Positions 1-10,865 of a stretch of DNA of 64,000 nucleotides are shown here, in pieces. Location of the stretch: assembly GCA_946406115.1 (NCBI GenBank), contig OX291561.1, positions 5,882,273 through 5,946,272 on the forward strand, read 5' to 3'. Every line of letters begins with the position of its first letter. Position 1 is the stretch's first letter. Made by a program: the position numbers and the translations under genes. The notes below the pieces were generated by a model. That model made no database searches. It saw nothing but the letters and a program-made list of their open reading frames with translations, and was not told the DNA's origin. This stretch comes from Apoda limacodes. Lineage: Eukaryota > Arthropoda > Insecta > Lepidoptera > Limacodidae.

Positions 1-1362
1 TGATTAATTAAATTAACTTTAGATTTAAAATATAAAAGGCAGCCATCACAGATATGAATAGCATTATTTCGATTTGTTATTTGTTTACTTACCAAGCGTG
101 ATAATTTTTTTATAAAACAATAATGATCATTTGAACCATTGTTTAAAAATAATAAGTTAATGTGTAATTCTTTACGACATTTTGTAAAATATAATGGTCC
201 AACGATGATATTACATTTTTTTTCTTTGTTAAAATCTAATCCGAAAACATTGATACTAATGTTATTCTGTTTTTCTACCTTGGGTATATCCGATAATTTG
301 ATCGGGAACTGTATATTAATAAACTTTAGTTTATTTTGATTCCTCAAGTATGATGATACCCTTTCGGAATTTTTGTATACAGGATATAGTGCGGATAGTA
401 AAGCCCACTTAAAACATTGTTGATCGTTATTTTTTACATTTATGACTGCTTTTTTACGCTTAATATCTAAAGGTAATTCAATAAACGAAGACCCCCGTAA
501 GGGATTGAACTTATTAACATTCATTTCTAAGAACTGAATTTTTTGTAAAGTCCATCCACTATCTTTTGTTTCGAAATCACGCATTTTATTTTTAATGTCT
601 TCGCTTAAAGTTTCTAAATAATTTTCTAATTCGTCTCCTAAAGAAATAGTCCAATTTTTTGTTTGAAAATCGAAAGAATTTTTTAAATCTTTTGTTTCCT
701 GTTCAAAATCTGCATGAATAATAAAATTAACTTTAACAATAGTTAACTCTTTTAAACATTCCTGAATAAGAAATATTATCGAATCTTTAATTGATGCTAT
801 GAATACTTCAGGAGTTTGTATTTTAAGTGACTCATCAGCTTTAGGTGATACAATTCTATACGTTAAGACCCGAGACCCAAAAGCAACTGATATAACAGAG
901 ACATTATGTAAATTATGATAACGAATAAGACATTTCACTTTGTGTTCCTTAGATCGTAAGTGCTGAGCATAGAATCTTTGGCTAACTTGTAAATCACATA
1001 TTTGACACATAACATTCTGTCTATGTGTTGTATTGGAAGATGATGACGTCGATGCTTGTTGTAAATCTTCAACACTAATATCAGCTTGCCTCTTCAAACC
1101 TCGACCGACTTGAATTGAAGATTTTCTGTAGGTATAACATGCTTATGTTAATATAAGAACACAAATATGTAACATAAAATTTAAATAAGTTTAGTTAGAA
1201 TGTATACCTGAATGCTTCCTCAACTTCTGTACAGATGTTAAACAGTGAAGTGTCATAATACGGATTTTCCAGAGCATTATCTTCATAATTCTCACACGCT
1301 CTCATTAGTTCTTTTTCTTCTTCTTCAATAACATTTTGAAAAACAACACTTTCTACTGACAT
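1..1362 (-). CDS. Module A copy 1: Polinton-type PolB N-terminal fragment, open (5C), runs off the window
   Basis: Exon 1 is 1208..1362, intron 1126..1207, exon 2 from 1125 down to the window edge. The C-tract at 492..496 has five Cs, so the frame stays open as far as can be seen. It carries the K allele (Lys rather than Arg) at exon-2 residue 256, counted from the TTG at 1097. The 3' part, including the expected TGA, lies outside the window. Full description is under copy 3 (5303..6926). Confidence 0.75.
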
Positions 1363-1538
1363 GGTGGAAATAAACCAGTTTAGCTTTGCTTGTATTGTTC
1401 GATTTTTCTCTTATATATACAAGTCGATAAGGTGATTAATATATTAGTTGATGGTTAATTAATAGTTGATCGTTACTAATTAGATACTCATAATTTTTTT
1501 TAACGATGGTTCCTATAAATTAATTTAGCTATTAGAGA

Positions 1539-2192
1539 TTACTTTTTAAAAAAGTATTTTTTACAGTTATTGGTTTCTGCTATTTGCTTTGTGATATCAA
1601 ATATGATACCCTTCGTTTGCTCATATTTGTCATCTTTTGTATCCGTATAATATTTGATCCTCACTTCTGAGTGTTTCCAATGTTCATCAACTGGTACTTT
1701 TTTCAATTTTATGAGGTCATACACCTCTATTTTCAACATATGTGTAGCATGAGCCCCATCATCATTATTAGTAGACAAGTATGTGACGCCAGGGATACTA
1801 TCTTTTGAAGTTCTCGCCACTGTAGAGCTGAGTTATTTTTCTTCTGATTGGTCCCCTCAAAGAATGAGTCGATACTATTTCGACGAGACCGTTTGAGCTT
1901 TATTGTTTTTAAGGCTTTCTCAGTCGATTGCTCATCCTCCGATGTAGCGTAGTAGTAATGCTTGAACGTGTTTTCTTCCATTACGTTAAATGTTGAATTC
2001 TGTAATAAAATAAGCCTATGCTTTAAAAACATATTTGTATAATAATTTGAATCAAAAATTTGTCTACAGTAAAAACCTAAACAAAATTGGTTTAAGTAAT
2101 AGACATTCAAACAAACAGATTATTTTTCAGGGTCTGTAATATATAATAAATATAGATAAAGAATTATAAAGCAAAAAAACACATACCTCCAT
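1539..2192 (-). CDS. Module B copy 1: unrecognised small spliced gene
   Basis: Best model: ATG at 2192, exon 1 ends 2187; intron 2000..2186; exon 2 1876..1999; intron 1820..1875; exon 3 1539..1819. Unlike all the other copies it has Asp instead of Glu in the TKDxKYEQ stretch (GAC, + strand gtc near 1630). Full description is under copy 3 (7103..7756). Confidence 0.45.
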
Positions 2193-2519
2193 AGCTTTTT
2201 TGAAGTAAATAGAACCAGCCTCAGTATCACACAGGATGAATTAAATCACTTGATGATAAATTTTAACTCGAATACTATGGACTAGTGTTTATGGATCCTG
2301 GTTTCAATACATGCAACGATATTAAATAGCCCTTCACACATAATATAATTGCGATTGTCTAATAGATTCCTTCTCTTCATTAGTTAATGGAAGTGGACAT
2401 TTTTAAAAACAATTTATCCTATGTATATTGCTAATATCTTTGTAAATGCTTTCCATAAACATTTTTGCACAATTAGGCCCTGTGTATGTTCTGTATGTAG
2501 ACAGCTTATCATCATACGA

Positions 2520-4144
2520 TCATTTTATATAGTATCCATAAGTATAAACTTCATGTTCATGTATTGTTTTTGAATATGACTTCGATGGATCAGGGTCACA
2601 TGAGGTGACGGGTTTTAAAAGAGCTTCAAAGTCTGCATATATTACAAAAGGTAATTTTAATTTTCTTTGAAACTTATAAAAATAGATTTCATCATTATTT
2701 GTTTTCCGATTAAACCAATTTTTTCCTTTTTTATGAATTCCTGGTAATTCAGTAACAATATGAGCACAGTCATGTTTTTGGTGATTAATTAAATTAACTT
2801 TAGATTTAAAATATAAAAGGCAGCCATCACAGATATGAATAGCATTATTTCGATTTGTTATTTGTTTACTTACCAAGCGTGATAATTTTTTTATAAAACA
2901 ATAATGATCATTTGAACCATTGTTTAAAAATAATAAGTTAATGTGTAATTCTTTACGACATTTTGTAAAATATAATGGTCCAACGATGATATTACATTTT
3001 TTTTCTTTGTTAAAATCTAATCCGAAAACATTGATACTAATGTTATTCTGTTTTTCTACCTTGGGTATATCCGATAATTTGATCGGGAACTGTATATTAA
3101 TAAACTTTAGTCTATTTTGATTCCTCAAGTATGATGATACCCTTTCGGAATTTTTGTATACAGGATATAGTGCGGATAGTAAAGCCCACTTAAAACATTG
3201 TTGATCGTTATTTTTTACATTTATGACTGCTTTTTTACGCTTAATATCTAAAGGTAATTCAATAAACGAAGACCCCCCGTAAGGGATTGAACTTATTAAC
3301 ATTCATTTCTAAGAACTGAATTTTTTGTAAAGTCCATCCACTATCTTTTGTTTCGAAATCACGCATTTTATTTTTAATGTCTTCGCTTAAAGTTTCTAAA
3401 TAATTTTCTAATTCGTCTCCTAAAGAAATAGTCCAATTTTTTGTTTGAAAATCGAAAGAATTTTTTAAATCTTTTGTTTCCTGTTCAAAATCTGCATGAA
3501 TAATAAAATTAACTTTAACAATAGTTAACTCTTTTAAACATTCCTGAATAAGAAATATTATCGAATCTTTAATTGATGCTATGAATACTTCAGGAGTTTG
3601 TATTTTAAGTGACTCATCAGCTTTAGGTGATACAATTCTATACGTTAAGACCCGAGACCCAAAAGCAACTGATATAACAGAGACATTATGTAAATTATGA
3701 TAACGAATAAGACATTTCACTTTGTGTTCCTTAGATCGTAAGTGCTGAGCATAGAATCTTTGGCTAACTTGTAAATCACATATTTGACACATAACATTCT
3801 GTCTATGTGTTGTATTGGAAGATGATGACGTCGATGCTTGTTGTAAATCTTCAACACTAATATCAGCTTGCCTCTTCAAACCTCGACCGACTTGAATTGA
3901 AGATTTTCTGTAGGTATAACATGCTTATGTTAATATAAGAACACAAATATGTAACATAAAATTTAAATAAGTTTAGTTAGAATGTATACCTGAATGCTTC
4001 CTCAACTTCTGTACAGATGTTAAACAGTGAAGTGTCATAATACGGATTTTCCAGAGCATTATCTTCATAATTCTCACACGCTCTCATTAGTTCTTTTTCT
4101 TCTTCTTCAATAACATTTTGAAAAACAACACTTTCTACTGACAT
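2520..4144 (-). pseudogene. Module A copy 2: PolB N-terminal fragment, frameshifted (6C)
   Basis: Exon 1 3990..4144, intron 3908..3989. Six Cs at 3273..3278 shift the frame, and translation ends about five codons later (stop at 3259). The remaining frame is open from an internal ATG at 3302 to the TGA at 2520. It has Tyr instead of Asp at exon-2 residue 401 (YFYKFQ), a variant shared only with copy 4. Confidence 0.8.
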
Positions 4145-4320
4145 GGTGGAAATAAACCAGTTTAGCTTTGCTTGTATTGTTCGATTTTTCTCTTATATAT
4201 ACAAGTCGATAAGGTGATTAATATATTAGTTGATGGTTAATTAATAGTTGATCGTTACTAATTAGATACTCATAATTTTTTTTAACGATGGTTCCTATAA
4301 ATTAATTTAGCTATTAGAGA

Positions 4321-4975
4321 TTACTTTTTAAAAAAGTATTTTTTACAGTTATTGGTTTCTGCTATTTGCTTTGTGATATCAAATATGATACCCTTCGTTT
4401 GCTCATATTTTTCATCTTTTGTATCCGTATAATATTTGATCCTCACTTCTGAGTGTTTCCAATGTTCATCAACTGGTACTTTTTTTCAATTTTATGAGGT
4501 CATACACCTCTATTTTCAACATATGTGTAGCATGAGCCCCATCATCATTATTAGTAGACAAGTATGTGACGCCAGGGATACTATCTTTTGAAGTTCTCGC
4601 CACTGTAGAGCTGAGTTATTTTTCTTCTGATTGGTCCCCTCAAAGAATGAGTCGATACTATTTCGACGAGACCGTTTGAGCTTTATTGTTTTTAAGGCTT
4701 TCTCAGTCGATTGCTCATCCTCCGATGTAGCGTAGTAGTAATGCTTGAACGTGTTTTCTTCCATTACGTTAAATGTTGAATTCTGTAATAAAATAAGCCT
4801 ATGCTTTAAAAACATATTTGTATAATAATTTGAATCAAAAATTTGTCTACAGTAAAAACCTAAACAAAATTGGTTTAAGTAATAGACATTCAAACAAACA
4901 GATTATTTTTCAGGGTCTGTAATATATAATAAATATAGATAAAGAATTATAAAGCAAAAAAACACATACCTCCAT
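4321..4975 (-). pseudogene. Module B copy 2: broken by an extra T
   Basis: The T-run at 4480..4486 has seven Ts where the other copies have six. This shifts the last exon inside the LIKLKKVPVDEH region and removes the long C-terminal frame. The upstream exons and splice signals are unchanged. It is the only frameshifted module B in the window. Confidence 0.5.
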
Positions 4976-5122
4976 AGCTTTTTTGAAGTAAATAGAACCA
5001 GCCTCAGTATCACACAGGATGAATTAAATCACTTGATGATAAATTTTAACTCGAATACTATGGACTAGTGTTTATGGATCCTGGTTTCAATACATGCAAC
5101 GATATTAAATAGCCCTTCACAC

Positions 5123-5302
5123 ATAATATAATTGCGATTGTCTAATAGATTCCTTCTCTTCATTAGTTAATGGAAGTGGACATTTTTAAAAACAATTTAT
5201 CCTATGTATATTGCTAATATCTTTGTAAATGCTTTCCATAAACATTTTTGCACAATTAGGCCCTGTGTATGTTCTGTATGTAGACAGCTTATCATCATAC
5301 GA
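5123..5302 (-). pseudogene. Decayed continuation of the polymerase beyond the TGA
   Basis: Directly after the module A TGA the same frame continues with polymerase-like sequence for about 38 codons (for example YDDKLSTYRTYTGPNCAK, a segment typical of insect PolB proteins just after Exo I). It meets a TAA and runs about 18 more codons (LPLTNEEKESIR) before similarity fades. The same remnant follows every module A copy; the first lies at about 2340..2519. It shows that the source was once longer and that truncation came before amplification. No exonuclease II/III or polymerase palm motifs follow. The region up to module B exon 1 (to about 4975) holds nothing else I recognise. Confidence 0.6.
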
Positions 5303-6926
5303 TCATTTTATATAGTATCCATAAGTATAAACTTCATGTTCATGTATTGTTTTTGAATATGACTTCGATGGATCAGGGTCACATGAGGTGACGGGTTTTA
5401 AAAGAGCTTCAAAGTCTGCATATATTACAAAAGGTAATTTTAATTTTCTTTGAAACTTATCAAAATAGATTTCATCATTATTTGTTTTCCGATTAAACCA
5501 ATTTTTTCCTTTTTTATGAATTCCTGGTAATTCAGTAACAATATGAGCACAGTCATGTTTTTGGTGATTAATTAAATTAACTTTAGATTTAAAATATAAA
5601 AGGCAGCCATCACAGATATGAATAGCATTATTTCGATTTGTTATTTGTTTACTTACCAAGCGTGATAATTTTTTTATAAAACAATAATGATCATTTGAAC
5701 CATTGTTTAAAAATAATAAGTTAATGTGTAATTCTTTACGACATTTTGTAAAATATAATGGTCCAACGATGATATTACATTTTTTTTCTTTGTTAAAATC
5801 TAATCCGAAAACATTGATACTAATGTTATTCTGTTTTTCTACCTTGGGTATATCCGATAATTTGATCGGGAACTGTATATTAATAAACTTTAGTTTATTT
5901 TGATTCCTCAAGTATGATGATACCCTTTCGGAATTTTTGTATACAGGATATAGTGCGGATAGTAAAGCCCACTTAAAACATTGTTGATCGTTATTTTTTA
6001 CATTTATGACTGCTTTTTTACGCTTAATATCTAAAGGTAATTCAATAAACGAAGACCCCCGTAAGGGATTGAACTTATTAACATTCATTTCTAAGAACTG
6101 AATTTTTTGTAAAGTCCATCCACTATCTTTTGTTTCGAAATCACGCATTTTATTTTTAATGTCTTCGCTTAAAGTTTCTAAATAATTTTCTAATTCGTCT
6201 CCTAAAGAAATAGTCCAATTTTTTGTTTGAAAATCGAAAGAATTTTTTAAATCTTTTGTTTCCTGTTCAAAATCTGCATGAATAATAAAATTAACTTTAA
6301 CAATAGTTAACTCTTTTAAACATTCCTGAATAAGAAATATTATCGAATCTTTAATTGATGCTATGAATACTTCAGGAGTTTGTATTTTAAGTGACTCATC
6401 AGCTTTAGGTGATACAATTCTATACGTTAAGACCCGAGACCCAAAAGCAACTGATATAACAGAGACATTATGTAAATTATGATAACGAATAAGACATTTC
6501 ACTTTGTGTTCCTTAGATCGTAAGTGCTGAGCATAGAATCTTTGGCTAACTTGTAAATCACATATTTGACACATAACATTCTGTCTATGTGTTGTATTGG
6601 AAGATGATGACGTCGATGCTTGTTGTAAATCTTCAACACTAATATCAGCTTGCCTCTTCAAACCTCGACCGACTTGAATTGAAGATTTTCTGTAGGTATA
6701 ACATGCTTATGTTAATATAAGAACACAAATATGTAACATAAAATTTAAATAAGTTTAGTTAGAATGTATACCTGAATGCTTCCTCAACTTCTGTACAGAT
6801 GTTAAACAGTGAAGTGTCATAATACGGATTTTCCAGAGCATTATCTTCATAATTCTCACACGCTCTCATTAGTTCTTTTTCTTCTTCTTCAATAACATTT
6901 TGAAAAACAACACTTTCTACTGACAT
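5303..6926 (-). CDS. Module A copy 3 (reference): Polinton/Maverick-type family-B DNA polymerase, N-terminal fragment, open (5C)
   Basis: Start is the ATG at 6926 in a strong Kozak context (CCACCATGT). Exon 1 is 6772..6926 (51 codons plus two bases), ending AG|GTATAC; the intron is 6690..6771 with acceptor CCTACAG; exon 2 runs from 6689 to the TGA at 5303. The two exons join in frame to about 513 codons. Numbering exon 2 from the TTG at 6661, visible features are a U1/C2H2-like finger (C31, C34, H46, H52), the DSGW...NVNKFNPLRGSSF block (about 180-205), the CFKWALLSALYP segment (228-239), a second C2H2 finger (C350, C353, H366, H369) and Exo I, YADFEAL (D416, E418). This order and wording match the N-terminal half of polymerases in arthropod Polinton/adintovirus-like elements, which copy element DNA by protein-primed synthesis. 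Full-length relatives exceed 1,000 residues; exonuclease II/III and the DTDS palm are missing here, so replicase activity is not expected. Whether the fragment is expressed is unknown. Confidence 0.85.
6056..6060 (-). repeat. C-homopolymer (5C) that sets the module A frame
   Basis: On the coding strand this is the G-run at the Arg-Gly of NPLRGSSF. Five keeps the family-typical reading, six or ten do not. Tracts: 5C at 492, 6056, 14401 and 31092; 10C at 50564, 58914 and 61700; 6C in the other sixteen units. Confidence 0.95.
6690..6771 (-). other. Intron of module A (82 nt, phase 2)
   Basis: The coding strand reads ...TTCAG|GTATACATTC ... TTATACCTACAG|AAAATC. The donor has a good AG|GTA context. 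The acceptor follows a moderately pyrimidine-rich stretch, with a possible branch point (ATTAAC) about 30 nt upstream. Removing it joins exon 1 to exon 2 in one frame. The splice sites are identical in all copies; unit 19 has a single A-to-T change inside the intron near 51247. Confidence 0.75.
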
Positions 6927-6974
6927 GGTGGAAATAAACCAGTTTAGCTTTGCTTGTATTGTTCGATTTTTCTC

Positions 6975-6983
6975 TTATATATA
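6975..6983 (-). promoter_or_regulatory. TATA box of module A
   Basis: The coding strand has GTATATATAAGAG about 50 bp upstream of the ATG at 6926, leaving room for a short leader of about 20 nt if transcription starts 25-30 bp downstream. The same box lies at the same distance in every unit (first at 1411..1419). No clear Initiator motif was identified. Confidence 0.55.
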
Positions 6984-7008
6984 CAAGTCGATAAGGTGAT
7001 TAATATAT

Positions 7009-7039
7009 TAGTTGATGGTTAATTAATAGTTGATCGTTA
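7009..7039. promoter_or_regulatory. Pair of 13-bp direct repeats upstream of the TATA box
   Basis: On the + strand, TAGTTGATGGTTA (7009..7021) and TAGTTGATCGTTA (7027..7039) differ by one base and are offset by 18 bp. They lie 26-65 bp upstream of the TATA box. They may be binding sites or chance repeats in AT-rich DNA. The first pair is at 1445..1475. Confidence 0.3.
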
Positions 7040-7102
7040 CTAATTAGATACTCATAATTTTTTTTAACGATGGTTCCTATAAATTAATTTAGCTATTAGA
7101 GA

Positions 7103-7756
7103 TTACTTTTTAAAAAAGTATTTTTTACAGTTATTGGTTTCTGCTATTTGCTTTGTGATATCAAATATGATACCCTTCGTTTGCTCATATTTTTCATCTT
7201 TTGTATCCGTATAATATTTGATCCTCACTTCTGAGTGTTTCCAATGTTCATCAACTGGTACTTTTTTCAATTTTATGAGGTCATACACCTCTATTTTCAA
7301 CATATGTGTAGCATGAGCCCCATCATCATTATTAGTAGACAAGTATGTGACGCCAGGGATACTATCTTTTGAAGTTCTCGCCACTGTAGAGCTGAGTTAT
7401 TTTTCTTCTGATTGGTCCCCTCAAAGAATGAGTCGATACTATTTCGACGAGACCGTTTGAGCTTTATTGTTTTTAAGGCTTTCTCAGTCGATTGCTCATC
7501 CTCCGATGTAGCGTAGTAGTAATGCTTGAACGTGTTTTCTTCCATTACGTTAAATGTTGAATTCTGTAATAAAATAAGCCTATGCTTTAAAAACATATTT
7601 GTATAATAATTTGAATCAAAAATTTGTCTACAGTAAAAACCTAAACAAAATTGGTTTAAGTAATAGACATTCAAACAAACAGATTATTTTTCAGGGTCTG
7701 TAATATATAATAAATATAGATAAAGAATTATAAAGCAAAAAAACACATACCTCCAT
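7103..7756 (-). CDS. Module B copy 3 (reference): unrecognised small spliced gene
   Basis: The best model starts at ATG 7756 (AAAGCTATGG), one codon before a strong donor (ATGGAG|GTATGT). Intron 1 is 7564..7750 with acceptor TTATTTTATTACAG; exon 2 is 7440..7563; a possible 56-nt intron lies at 7384..7439 (weak donor ATA|GTATCG, good acceptor GCTCTACAG); exon 3 is 7103..7383, ending TAA. These join in one frame to 136 codons plus stop. Without the second intron, exon 2 reads on to a TGA at 7297 and the 92-codon downstream frame is separate, so a frameshift is the alternative explanation. A second acceptor (ATTACAG|ACC) would give a 53-nt first intron but meets a stop. An internal ATG at 7545 is an alternative start. 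The protein has an acidic, Tyr-rich N-terminus, a basic KLKRSRR stretch and a charged C-terminal part; I do not recognise the family. No polyadenylation AATAAA is evident downstream. Confidence 0.45.
7564..7750 (-). other. Intron 1 of module B (187 nt, phase 0)
   Basis: Donor GGAG|GTATGTG and acceptor TTTTATTACAG|AATTC both fit the consensus well, and joining them keeps the frame open into exon 2. An alternative acceptor, TATATTACAG|ACCC, lies at about 7698. The splice sites are the same in all copies. Confidence 0.55.
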
Positions 7757-8083
7757 AGCTTTTTTGAAGTAAATAGAACCAGCCTCAGTATCACACAGGA
7801 TGAATTAAATCACTTGATGATAAATTTTAACTCGAATACTATGGACTAGTGTTTATGGATCCTGGTTTCAATACATGCAACGATATTAAATAGCCCTTCA
7901 CACATAATATAATTGCGATTGTCTAATAGATTCCTTCTCTTCATTAGTTAATGGAAGTGGACATTTTTAAAAACAATTTATCCTATGTATATTGCTAATA
8001 TCTTTGTAAATGCTTTCCATAAACATTTTTGCACAATTAGGCCCTGTGTATGTTCTGTATGTAGACAGCTTATCATCATACGA

Positions 8084-9708
8084 TCATTTTATATAGTATC
8101 CATAAGTATAAACTTCATGTTCATGTATTGTTTTTGAATATGACTTCGATGGATCAGGGTCACATGAGGTGACGGGTTTTAAAAGAGCTTCAAAGTCTGC
8201 ATATATTACAAAAGGTAATTTTAATTTTCTTTGAAACTTATAAAAATAGATTTCATCATTATTTGTTTTCCGATTAAACCAATTTTTTCCTTTTTTATGA
8301 ATTCCTGGTAATTCAGTAACAATATGAGCACAGTCATGTTTTTGGTGATTAATTAAATTAACTTTAGATTTAAAATATAAAAGGCAGCCATCACAGATAT
8401 GAATAGCATTATTTCGATTTGTTATTTGTTTACTTACCAAGCGTGATAATTTTTTTATAAAACAATAATGATCATTTGAACCATTGTTTAAAAATAATAA
8501 GTTAATGTGTAATTCTTTACGACATTTTGTAAAATATAATGGTCCAACGATGATATTACATTTTTTTTCTTTGTTAAAATCTAATCCGAAAACATTGATA
8601 CTAATGTTATTCTGTTTTTCTACCTTGGGTATATCCGATAATTTGATCGGGAACTGTATATTAATAAACTTTAGTCTATTTTGATTCCTCAAGTATGATG
8701 ATACCCTTTCGGAATTTTTGTATACAGGATATAGTGCGGATAGTAAAGCCCACTTAAAACATTGTTGATCGTTATTTTTTACATTTATGACTGCTTTTTT
8801 ACGCTTAATATCTAAAGGTAATTCAATAAACGAAGACCCCCCGTAAGGGATTGAACTTATTAACATTCATTTCTAAGAACTGAATTTTTTGTAAAGTCCA
8901 TCCACTATCTTTTGTTTCGAAATCACGCATTTTATTTTTAATGTCTTCGCTTAAAGTTTCTAAATAATTTTCTAATTCGTCTCCTAAAGAAATAGTCCAA
9001 TTTTTTGTTTGAAAATCGAAAGAATTTTTTAAATCTTTTGTTTCCTGTTCAAAATCTGCATGAATAATAAAATTAACTTTAACAATAGTTAACTCTTTTA
9101 AACATTCCTGAATAAGAAATATTATCGAATCTTTAATTGATGCTATGAATACTTCAGGAGTTTGTATTTTAAGTGACTCATCAGCTTTAGGTGATACAAT
9201 TCTATACGTTAAGACCCGAGACCCAAAAGCAACTGATATAACAGAGACATTATGTAAATTATGATAACGAATAAGACATTTCACTTTGTGTTCCTTAGAT
9301 CGTAAGTGCTGAGCATAGAATCTTTGGCTAACTTGTAAATCACATATTTGACACATAACATTCTGTCTATGTGTTGTATTGGAAGATGATGACGTCGATG
9401 CTTGTTGTAAATCTTCAACACTAATATCAGCTTGCCTCTTCAAACCTCGACCGACTTGAATTGAAGATTTTCTGTAGGTATAACATGCTTATGTTAATAT
9501 AAGAACACAAATATGTAACATAAAATTTAAATAAGTTTAGTTAGAATGTATACCTGAATGCTTCCTCAACTTCTGTACAGATGTTAAACAGTGAAGTGTC
9601 ATAATACGGATTTTCCAGAGCATTATCTTCATAATTCTCACACGCTCTCATTAGTTCTTTTTCTTCTTCTTCAATAACATTTTGAAAAACAACACTTTCT
9701 ACTGACAT
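8084..9708 (-). pseudogene. Module A copy 4: PolB N-terminal fragment, frameshifted (6C)
   Basis: Exon 1 9554..9708, intron 9472..9553. Six Cs at 8837..8842; stop at 8823. Tyr at residue 401, as in copy 2. Confidence 0.8.
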
Positions 9709-9884
9709 GGTGGAAATAAACCAGTTTAGCTTTGCTTGTATTGTTCGATTTTTCTCTTATATATACAAGTCGATAAGGTGATTAATATATTAGTTGATGG
9801 TTAATTAATAGTTGATCGTTACTAATTAGATACTCATAATTTTTTTTAACGATGGTTCCTATAAATTAATTTAGCTATTAGAGA

Positions 9885-10538
9885 TTACTTTTTAAAAAAG
9901 TATTTTTTACAGTTATTGGTTTCTGCTATTTGCTTTGTGATATCAAATATGATACCCTTCGTTTGCTCATATTTTTCATCTTTTGTATCCGTATAATATT
10001 TGATCCTCACTTCTGAGTGTTTCCAATGTTCATCAACTGGTACTTTTTTCAATTTTATGAGGTCATACACCTCTATTTTCAACATATGTGTAGCATGAGC
10101 CCCATCATCATTATTAGTAGACAAGTATGTGACGCCAGGGATACTATCTTTTGAAGTTCTCGCCACTGTAGAGCTGAGTTATTTTTCTTCTGATTGGTCC
10201 CCTCAAAGAATGAGTCGATACTATTTCGACGAGACCGTTTGAGCTTTATTGTTTTTAAGGCTTTCTCAGTCGATTGCTCATCCTCCGATGTAGCGTAGTA
10301 GTAATGCTTGAACGTGTTTTCTTCCATTACGTTAAATGTTGAATTCTGTAATAAAATAAGCCTATGCTTTAAAAACATATTTGTATAATAATTTGAATCA
10401 AAAATTTGTCTACAGTAAAAACCTAAACAAAATTGGTTTAAGTAATAGACATTCAAACAAACAGATTATTTTTCAGGGTCTGTAATATATAATAAATATA
10501 GATAAAGAATTATAAAGCAAAAAAACACATACCTCCAT
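9885..10538 (-). CDS. Module B copy 4
   Basis: Same exon plan as copy 3: ATG 10538, final TAA at 9885. No differences seen from copy 3. Confidence 0.45.
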
Positions 10539-10865
10539 AGCTTTTTTGAAGTAAATAGAACCAGCCTCAGTATCACACAGGATGAATTAAATCACTTGAT
10601 GATAAATTTTAACTCGAATACTATGGACTAGTGTTTATGGATCCTGGTTTCAATACATGCAACGATATTAAATAGCCCTTCACACATAATATAATTGCGA
10701 TTGTCTAATAGATTCCTTCTCTTCATTAGTTAATGGAAGTGGACATTTTTAAAAACAATTTATCCTATGTATATTGCTAATATCTTTGTAAATGCTTTCC
10801 ATAAACATTTTTGCACAATTAGGCCCTGTGTATGTTCTGTATGTAGACAGCTTATCATCATACGA

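Noticed and set aside
5703..5903. 66-codon + strand open frame, repeated in every unit
   Set aside because: It lies wholly antisense to the conserved PolB segment, has no start context or family resemblance, and is best explained as a shadow of the minus-strand frame.
5303..6661. Start of the polymerase frame at the TTG at 6661
   Set aside because: The TTG is not a plausible eukaryotic start. The frame is open upstream to a CCTACAG acceptor, and splicing joins it to an exon with ATG in a strong Kozak context.
7103..7384. Independent 93-codon gene starting with GTG at 7384
   Set aside because: The GTG begins at the last base of a CTCTACAG acceptor and has no ATG; it is more likely the last exon of module B.
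7297..7674. 125-codon gene starting with TTG at 7674
   Set aside because: The first part lies in the proposed intron 1 and lacks an ATG. The last part overlaps exon 3 in another frame and ends in low-complexity sequence.
8084..8866. Separate 260-codon gene downstream of the C-tract in 6C copies
   Set aside because: Its internal ATG is only exposed by the frameshift; the 5C copies show that it is the continuation of one frame.
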